The notes below the pieces were generated by a model, which saw only the letters and a program-made list of their open reading frames with translations, ran no database searches and was not told the DNA's origin. A stretch of DNA of 6,711 nucleotides from Chloroflexota bacterium (GTDB lineage: Bacteria > Chloroflexota > Anaerolineae > Anaerolineales > Anaerolineaceae): assembly GCA_029265085.1 (NCBI GenBank), contig JAJUJY010000208.1:1-6711 (forward strand). Reading direction: 5' to 3'. Position 1 is the stretch's first letter. Every line of letters starts with the position of its first letter. The translations under genes were made by a program, and so were the position numbers. Shown here in pieces: positions 1 through 4,398 of the stretch.

Positions 1-975
1 CGCCAGCAAGGTTAGGGCTGCCTTTCCTTGAATTTTCGCCATATCATATCGTGGAAGACTGGTTAAAAACATTTTGTGTTGACGGAAAATGTTTCCATAA
101 CGTGTGGTCAATGCGGTTTTATACCCAAGCTCTTGAGCCATTTGAAATTCACGCTCTCCGGCTTCGTTCCGCATGCCATACGGATACGCCATATGGCTAA
201 CTGGTTGGTGAAGTTCTTCCGTTAACCGCTGGTGAGCAGTAACAATCTCGCTGCGTAATTCTTCCGCGCTCAACCGGTTCAATGTAAAATGTCTGGCCGT
301 ATGCGAGCTGATCGTAACCAAGGGGTCGGCTGCTAACAAGCGGATTTGATCCCAAGACAATGCTGCCATGTTCACAGGCTGGTATAGATCGATCCCCCGG
401 CTAACAAATAATTGCTGGCATAACGCCGAAAATTCTTGCGGGGTTGCGTATTTTAACATTCGCCGTACTTCAGCATATGCCAATGCTTTCCCCGCAGCAT
501 CACGGCATTCCCATTGAAAATTTCGGTCATCCAGCGTAAAAGTCAGTTGGTTGGTTGTGAGAATCAAATCTTCCAGCAAATACCACCACAAAACAGCCTG
601 GCGATCCGGAAAACTGGTTGCGATATTGATCGAAAATGGAATGCCGTATCGCTTAAAGATCGGATATGCGTGGATCAAATTATCGATATAGCCATCATCA
701 AAGGTATAGACGACAAACGGCTCTGGTAATGGGGTAGTTTGCTTCAACCCTTGATAAAGCTGACCTAATGAAATCGCGGTATAGCCCCGTGCCTGGAAAA
801 ACTGGATGGCTTCTTCCAGAATTTCCGGTGACACCTCCAAGGCAGCATGCCCTTTTACTCTGGGGCGATTTTCTTCTGGAAGCACCCGGTGATACATCAA
901 GATCAACCCGGAACCTGCATAAATGGGTCGCAATAATTGCGAAATGGCTAATTCAAACGTTTGGCGCAGACTCAC
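1..975 (-). CDS. Polysaccharide deacetylase, NodB/CE4 family (3' end missing)
   Basis: Members of this family hydrolyse N- or O-acetyl groups from sugars. The 325 residues in the window show the NodB motifs in order: a first strand with MYHRV (27-31), motif 1 TFDDGY (91-96; D93 as likely base, D94 as metal ligand), motif 2 SSHTARH (223-229; metal ligands H225 and H229) and motif 3 AYPYG (263-267). Motif 3 lacks the arginine of classical peptidoglycan and chitin deacetylases. About 100 residues, rich in Trp, Leu and Gln, lie between motifs 1 and 2, a long insertion. The N-terminus has no clear signal peptide or membrane helix, so a cytoplasmic site is likely. GTG at 975-973 is chosen because it overlaps the stop of the preceding gene (GTGA), has GGAGG ten bases upstream, and keeps the first core strand; the next ATG (residue 27) would destroy it. 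It is the last visible gene of the operon and runs off the left edge. The family is secure; the substrate is unknown. Confidence 0.93.
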   Translation of the reverse strand, partial: MSLRQTFELAISQLLRPIYAGSGLILMYHRVLPEENRPRVKGHAALEVSPEILEEAIQFFQARGYTAISLGQLYQGLKQTTPLPEPFVVYTFDDGYIDNLIHAYPIFKRYGIPFSINIATSFPDRQAVLWWYLLEDLILTTNQLTFTLDDRNFQWECRDAAGKALAYAEVRRMLKYATPQEFSALCQQLFVSRGIDLYQPVNMAALSWDQIRLLAADPLVTISSHTARHFTLNRLSAEELRSEIVTAHQRLTEELHQPVSHMAYPYGMRNEAGEREFQMAQELGYKTALTTRYGNIFRQHKMFLTSLPRYDMAKIQGKAALTLLA

Positions 976-1826
976 AGGTTCAAAACCTCCAGTTCGGAAT
1001 AGAGGGTATCCATCTCCTCCTGCTTTACGCGGTCAGAACGGAACAACCGCAGTTGGCGCTGCGGCTCTTTGATTGTCCAGGGGAATTGATATCCATGCAA
1101 AAAATGATCTCCAACCAGCAAACCCACTGTTTTAAAATGCCAGCATACGCCCGGGAGAAGATGCTGGATGTGCTGCCTGAAGTTATCAACATTGCTTAAG
1201 TAATGGAGCTGTAAAACAGGCAATCCTCTTTTTTTGATTCGATTCACCACCATGTAACTCAGACCAGCCTGGCTTTTCAGGGCGATGTGGTGATACGCCA
1301 GTCCTTGATGATCTTCATAAATAAGCCGGTCCTGCCCGGTTAACGCATTTGACAGCTGATCTGGTCGTGTCAGCAGCTTGCAGCCACAGCCAATCCCGCC
1401 AAGCTTCGGAACAGGTATCAAAATCTGGTATGTCTGATCAAGCGGTTTAAACCCAAACCGCTGCAGGATCGGCGCTACCCGATTGCCCGTAAAATTAGTA
1501 ACCGTGTACTCTTTGAGCTTTAAAACCTGGAAGAGCAGCGAAAGCCCTTCGGAGCGGTACTCCGGGTCCACGATCCAACAATTCAAGTTGCAAAATTTTT
1601 CTTCTCGCCCGCCGATCCAGCGGTGACTGAACAAGGTTCCCAAATATCCTACCGGCTGGCCGGAATCCCCTTCCAGAATAAAGCCGCAATACGCTTCCGT
1701 ACTGTTCCAACGCGGCTTAAACAATTCTCGGAATTGTTCTTTACTGGGGCGCGGTTCTCGAAACCCACTAAACAATGGGTATACAAGATCAAAATCTTCG
1801 AAACGAGCTTTACGGACACTGGCCAT
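972..1826 (-). CDS. GNAT-like N-acyltransferase, possibly two tandem GNAT folds
   Basis: This 284-residue protein probably transfers an acyl group from CoA or a carrier protein to an amine. The N-terminal half has a GNAT layout: an opening VRKARFEDFD strand and helix (4-13), central strands at 46-50 and 58-69, then a motif A-like strand and turn, CWIVDPEYRSEGLS (83-96), where R91-S-E-G94-L-S96 matches the R-x-x-G-x-A/S pyrophosphate loop. It is followed by NRVAPILQRFGF (115-126), the usual late helix ending in GF. Residues 140-284 continue with further strands (for example 189-195 and 203-209) and may be a second, degenerate GNAT fold, so the protein is about twice the usual single-domain size. 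The start lies eight bases after the ligase stop and has no good Shine-Dalgarno motif, so translation is probably coupled to the ligase; its end overlaps the deacetylase by 4 bp. The likely acyl donor is the operon's carrier protein, an inference. The superfamily is fairly sure; the substrate is not. Confidence 0.8.
   Translation of the reverse strand: MASVRKARFEDFDLVYPLFSGFREPRPSKEQFRELFKPRWNSTEAYCGFILEGDSGQPVGYLGTLFSHRWIGGREEKFCNLNCWIVDPEYRSEGLSLLFQVLKLKEYTVTNFTGNRVAPILQRFGFKPLDQTYQILIPVPKLGGIGCGCKLLTRPDQLSNALTGQDRLIYEDHQGLAYHHIALKSQAGLSYMVVNRIKKRGLPVLQLHYLSNVDNFRQHIQHLLPGVCWHFKTVGLLVGDHFLHGYQFPWTIKEPQRQLRLFRSDRVKQEEMDTLYSELEVLNL
986..990 (-). promoter_or_regulatory. Ribosome binding site supporting the GTG start of the deacetylase
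   Basis: Read on the minus strand, GGAGG lies ten bases before the GTG at 975-973, inside the last codons of the preceding acyltransferase gene. It is the only good Shine-Dalgarno match near that junction, and with the GTGA overlap it decides the start codon. Confidence 0.6.
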
Positions 1827-1834
1827 GATCAGGT

Positions 1835-3184
1835 TTATGGTTTAGAAATCGGGCGCATTTTCTTAAAACGTTCGCCGTGTTGGCTTTCATCATCAATCGT
1901 AATCTTGACAGGGACTTTATATGGCGGCATCAACTGCCGGCAAGCTTTCTTGATCCGTAAGATCGCGGTGTTGCGATCTTCCTCGTCTTGCAGACGGATC
2001 CGTGCGCAAACAATTTGACCAGTAATCGGGTTTTTCTCACCAAACACAGAAACTTCGGCCACATTGTCAATTTGCTGAATCACGCTTTCCACTTCCGCGG
2101 GGAATACTTTCTCGCCACCCACATTAATCATCTCTGAACGGCGGCCTAAAATCCGCATATATTCGCCATCCACCAGCACTTCATCACCGGTGATAAACCA
2201 TCCGTCTTCCGTGAAAGGACTGGGGGCATTCAGGTAACCCAACATGGCAGACTGCGCCTTGATTTGCAGAAGACCATCCACAATCCGGGTATCAAACCCT
2301 TCCCCACCAATCTTTACCCACAAAGAATCAGAACTTTTCGACTTTGAGCGCAGAATACCTACTTCGGATAGCCCATAGGTTTGCTGCAACTTTATTTCCG
2401 GGAAAAGCTGGTGAAAACGCAGCAGCGTACTTTCCGGCATGGGTTCTGTACCATATGTGACTGTTTTTAGGCTGCTTAAGTTATGGTGTTTATAGGCTTC
2501 ACTCAAGAGGATCAAATTAATAAATGTAGGGGAGGTAGGCAGCAGTTCGACCTGGTATTTCTCAACCATCGCTAACACTTTCTCCGGGCTGCGGTCCTGC
2601 ACCGTCACGATTGTCCCGCCATTGGAGAGCATATACAGCATGGTATTAACCCCGCCGATATGATCATATAATAGAAAAGTGATGGCACGCTGCTGGTTAC
2701 GGCGAACTTTGAATTTTTCCAGGATACCGGTCAAATCATGTAAAGCCGCCTTGCTCTTGCCAGTTGACCCGGAAGAAAACAGGATCAACCCAGGGTGTTG
2801 GCGCTCACGCAGCACCCCATACAATGGATGCACAGCCTGGCAATCCAGGGAAGTAAAAGTGACCTCATCCTGATCATCAATGGTAATGCGCAGCTCGCCT
2901 TCGGCGATCTCAATAAATTCCGCCTTTTTCTTTTCCACCGATTTGGTGAGCGGGACCAAAATGCAGCGCAGTTCAATTAATGCCAGAAAGAGCGCAACCG
3001 CATTGGGAGAAAAATCCGCTTCCAGAATAACCACTGTTCCCGGCTGAACTCTATTTTCAAGCAGTTTTTCACGCCAATACAACACTCGCTCATGCAACCA
3101 TTGATAAGAAAACGAGCGATCATTCCAAATAATCGCTTCAGCATCTTTAAATTCCTGGAAAACTTGCAGCAAAAAATCAATCAT
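1835..3184 (-). CDS. AMP-forming acyl/acid ligase (ANL superfamily)
   Basis: The enzyme activates a carboxylic acid with ATP to an acyl-adenylate and passes it to a thiol, either CoA or a carrier-protein pantetheine. Visible core motifs are the P-loop SSGSTGKSK (137-145), the A5 motif TYGLSE (269-274; E274 is the expected Mg ligand), the ribose-binding aspartate in TGD (332-334), and the hinge and A8 region GRRSEMINVGGEKVFP (347-362). The C-terminal A10 region ends GERFKKMR (437-444); K441 or K442 would be the catalytic lysine, in the R-x-KK-x-R form seen in many standalone ligases. At 449 residues it is shorter than the usual 500-550, with a compact N-terminal lobe. Its ATG overlaps the reductase stop by 4 bp (ATGA). 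The adjacent carrier-protein gene suggests that it loads this carrier, as DltA loads DltC, but a CoA ligase role is equally open. The acid cannot be read from the sequence by eye. Confidence 0.93.
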   Translation of the reverse strand: MIDFLLQVFQEFKDAEAIIWNDRSFSYQWLHERVLYWREKLLENRVQPGTVVILEADFSPNAVALFLALIELRCILVPLTKSVEKKKAEFIEIAEGELRITIDDQDEVTFTSLDCQAVHPLYGVLRERQHPGLILFSSGSTGKSKAALHDLTGILEKFKVRRNQQRAITFLLYDHIGGVNTMLYMLSNGGTIVTVQDRSPEKVLAMVEKYQVELLPTSPTFINLILLSEAYKHHNLSSLKTVTYGTEPMPESTLLRFHQLFPEIKLQQTYGLSEVGILRSKSKSSDSLWVKIGGEGFDTRIVDGLLQIKAQSAMLGYLNAPSPFTEDGWFITGDEVLVDGEYMRILGRRSEMINVGGEKVFPAEVESVIQQIDNVAEVSVFGEKNPITGQIVCARIRLQDEEDRNTAILRIKKACRQLMPPYKVPVKITIDDESQHGERFKKMRPISKP

Positions 3185-3885
3185 GACACCCCACCCAAAT
3201 AAACAACCTGCCCGGTAATAAAATCACTCTCCGGGCGGATAAAGAAATCAATAACATTGGAGACATCACGGAACTCACCCATCCGGCGGATAGCCTGGCG
3301 GGCAAGCAACGCATCAATTTTCTCTTTCGGAACCGAACGGATCAGATCGGTTTGCACCGGGGTCGGACCCACCGCATTAACCGTAATCCCATAATCCGCC
3401 AGTTCACGCGCCAATACTTCAGTCAGGCTAACCACAGCCGCTTTTGAAGCTGCGTAAATCGCCTCCCCTTCCAGCTTTAATGGAACAGCCACCGTGGAAA
3501 AATTAACAATTCGCCCGAATTTATTTTTCTGCATCAAGCGTGCCGCTTCGCGGCAAAACAAAAAAGTGCCCATCACGTTGGTTTCCAGCACGCGTTGAAC
3601 GGTTGAAAGCGGGGTCAGCAGCGCATGATTCATCGAAGCAACCCCGGCATTATTCAGTAAAATATCCAACCGGCCGTACTGCTTGCGAATGCTCATCATC
3701 ATAGATTTCACAGCCGCTTCATCCGCAACATTCAAACAAAAGTGCTGGTAATTTTCCAGGGTATATTCTGCGGGTTCACGACTGCAACCAATCACTTGAT
3801 ATCCAAGACCCACATAGGTTTCCGCCAGATACCGGCCGATCCCTTTGCGGGTTCCTGTGATCAGCATGACTTGCGATTCAGGCAT
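3181..3885 (-). CDS. SDR-family NAD(P)-dependent oxidoreductase, FabG-like
   Basis: This 234-residue classical short-chain dehydrogenase/reductase has the standard family length. It shows the glycine-rich dinucleotide motif TGTRKGIG (10-17), NNAG (78-81), the structural asparagine in ETNVMG (N103), and YAASK (144-148) with catalytic Y144 and K148. R13 and K14 in the glycine loop and S35-R36 after the second strand suggest NADPH preference. Aligned by the usual 13-residue spacing to Y144, the catalytic serine position holds threonine (T131), next to S130. In this setting the likely role is reduction of a 3-ketoacyl group on the carrier protein or CoA to the 3-hydroxyacyl form; oxidation of a sugar intermediate is an alternative. 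Its ATG lies within the end of the carrier-protein gene (8-bp overlap) with only a weak purine-rich GAAAGAA upstream, and its stop overlaps the ligase start. The family is certain; the substrate is inferred. Confidence 0.93.
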   Translation of the reverse strand: MPESQVMLITGTRKGIGRYLAETYVGLGYQVIGCSREPAEYTLENYQHFCLNVADEAAVKSMMMSIRKQYGRLDILLNNAGVASMNHALLTPLSTVQRVLETNVMGTFLFCREAARLMQKNKFGRIVNFSTVAVPLKLEGEAIYAASKAAVVSLTEVLARELADYGITVNAVGPTPVQTDLIRSVPKEKIDALLARQAIRRMGEFRDVSNVIDFFIRPESDFITGQVVYLGGVS

Positions 3886-4183
3886 TTTTCTGTTCTTTCA
3901 ACAACATGGTTGCATATTCCGCCAGAGTTTGCACACTGCGGAACGGACTGCGTTCCTGAGACATGGCACGTTCATCGGCTAAGGTAATGGCTGCGCCAAA
4001 AGAATCGCCAATTTTTTCCTCAACCAACACAATCAAATTCACCAATCCCAATGAATCCAGCTTTGAAGAACGTCCTAAAAGGCGAGTTTCCGGGGCGACC
4101 TCTAATTGCTGCTCTGGTTCAACTTGTTCATTTAGGTCTTGTATGGCTGCCAATACCACGTTTAAAACATCTTGTAGTTCCAT
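3878..4183 (-). CDS. Acyl carrier protein-like protein
   Basis: This small carrier of 101 residues should hold acyl groups as a thioester on 4'-phosphopantetheine. The attachment motif is LDSLGLV (42-48) with S44 as the modified serine, followed by an acidic recognition helix (VNLIVLVEEKIG, 48-59). A helix precedes it (1-20) and a last helix follows (about 84-96, SVQTLAEYATMLLKE). It is longer than a fatty-acid ACP (about 78 residues) because of an extended first loop (20-40) and a Ser/Arg/Glu-rich segment (70-82) before the final helix. It is the first gene of the leftward operon. A strong AAGGAG lies eight bases before the ATG, and its end overlaps the reductase by 8 bp. No ketosynthase or malonyl transferase is nearby, so a dedicated modification carrier is more likely than the housekeeping fatty-acid ACP. 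No phosphopantetheinyl transferase is in the window; a housekeeping one would be needed. Confidence 0.9.
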   Translation of the reverse strand: MELQDVLNVVLAAIQDLNEQVEPEQQLEVAPETRLLGRSSKLDSLGLVNLIVLVEEKIGDSFGAAITLADERAMSQERSPFRSVQTLAEYATMLLKEQKNA

Positions 4184-4191
4184 ACAACCTG

Positions 4192-4197
4192 CTCCTT
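4192..4197 (-). promoter_or_regulatory. Strong ribosome binding site of the carrier-protein gene
   Basis: On the minus strand the motif AAGGAG ends eight bases before the ATG at 4183-4181. It is the best Shine-Dalgarno match in the window and marks this gene as the entry point for ribosomes on the leftward operon. Confidence 0.75.
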
Positions 4198-4215
4198 GAT
4201 TTATTCTAGAAATAA

Positions 4216-4236
4216 TTACTCAGACATACTCAGTAA
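4216..4236. repeat. Imperfect 21-bp dyad, possible operator of the leftward operon
   Basis: The arms TTACTcAG and CTcAGTAA pair at seven of eight positions around a five-base centre; the lower-case bases mismatch. The same stretch also reads as two ACTCAG copies ten bases apart, one helical turn. It lies between the likely leftward -10 region and the carrier-protein start, where a repressor would act. Its function is inferred and the arms are short. Confidence 0.35.
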
Positions 4237-4246
4237 AAAATATTTT

Positions 4247-4252
4247 ATCATA
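4247..4252 (-). promoter_or_regulatory. Candidate -10 element for the leftward operon
   Basis: Read leftward, TATGAT differs from the sigma-70 -10 consensus by one base and would start transcription near 4240, about 57 bases before the carrier-protein ATG. No good -35 hexamer lies 16-18 bases upstream: TTGGAC (4262-4267) is too near and TTGAGT (4277-4282) too far. The promoter is therefore tentative or factor-dependent. Confidence 0.25.
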
Positions 4253-4309
4253 TGCCTTGATGTCCAATCGAGTTTCACTCAAAGGAAGAAATTTTTACAG
4301 CCCCGGTTG

Positions 4310-4339
4310 GAATTACCCTGGTGAATTACCCTAAAGGGT
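4310..4339. repeat. Tandem GAATTACCCT repeat with overlapping ACCCT/AGGGT palindrome
   Basis: GAATTACCCT occurs at 4310-4319 and exactly again at 4323-4332, a period of 13 bases. The second copy leads into AAAGGGT, so ACCCT (4328-4332) and AGGGT (4335-4339) form an inverted repeat with a two-base centre. The block lies directly upstream of the candidate rightward -10 element, across the usual -35 zone, which suits binding of a regulator. No regulator is identified. Confidence 0.4.
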
Positions 4340-4340
4340 G

Positions 4341-4346
4341 TATATT
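4341..4346 (+). promoter_or_regulatory. Candidate -10 element for the membrane hydrolase gene
   Basis: TATATT matches the -10 consensus at five of six positions and would start transcription near 4353, about 45 bases before the ATG. The matching -35 zone has no consensus hexamer but is filled by the tandem repeat, suggesting that the promoter could need an activator. This rests on inspection only. Confidence 0.25.
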
Positions 4347-4387
4347 CTCAAACAAAAATGCCATAAACTAACAACAACCCAATCATT

Positions 4388-4392
4388 AAAGG
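4388..4392 (+). promoter_or_regulatory. Ribosome binding site of the membrane hydrolase gene
   Basis: AAAGG ends six bases before the ATG at 4399. It is a modest but well-spaced Shine-Dalgarno motif and supports this start, which also keeps the short charged N-terminus ahead of the first membrane helix. Confidence 0.5.
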
Positions 4393-4398
4393 CAAAAT

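Larger units (their letters stand above)
1..4183 (-). other. Five-gene operon: ACP, SDR, ligase, GNAT, deacetylase
   Basis: All five genes point left with junctions of 8-bp overlap, 4-bp overlap, 8-bp gap and 4-bp overlap, leaving no room for internal promoters outside coding sequence or for terminators. Only the first gene has a strong Shine-Dalgarno motif; the second, third and fourth have weak or no motifs and likely depend on translational coupling, which would hold product ratios steady. The operon continues past the left edge, so further genes, such as glycosyltransferases, may belong to it. Confidence 0.88.
4184..4398. other. Divergent intergenic region
   Basis: This 215-base gap separates the leftward carrier-protein operon from the rightward membrane hydrolase gene. 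No reading frame of note, RNA gene or strong hairpin terminator is visible. It must hold promoters for both directions. The part nearest the carrier-protein gene is AT-rich with an imperfect dyad (4216-4236), and the part nearest the hydrolase holds a tandem repeat and a short palindrome (4310-4339). Confidence 0.8.

Noticed and set aside
514..729. A plus-strand 71-codon open frame
   Set aside because: It is antisense to the conserved NodB domain, including the region encoding TFDDGY, which is better supported.
768..1199. A plus-strand 143-codon open frame
   Set aside because: It lies opposite the deacetylase start and the acyltransferase end, both of which have strong family motifs on the minus strand; its own translation shows no recognisable domain.
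1623..2018. A plus-strand 131-codon open frame
   Set aside because: It is antisense to the acyltransferase start and the ligase C-terminus, with no recognisable protein features or ribosome binding site.
3878..4183. The carrier protein as the housekeeping fatty-acid ACP
   Set aside because: It is longer, has a diverged loop structure and lies with a ligase and GNAT enzyme rather than with fabF, fabD or plsX.
4328..4339. The ACCCT/AGGGT hairpin as an intrinsic terminator
   Set aside because: The stem is only five base pairs with a two-base loop and no T-run follows, so it cannot be a terminator; it is better read as a binding-site palindrome.
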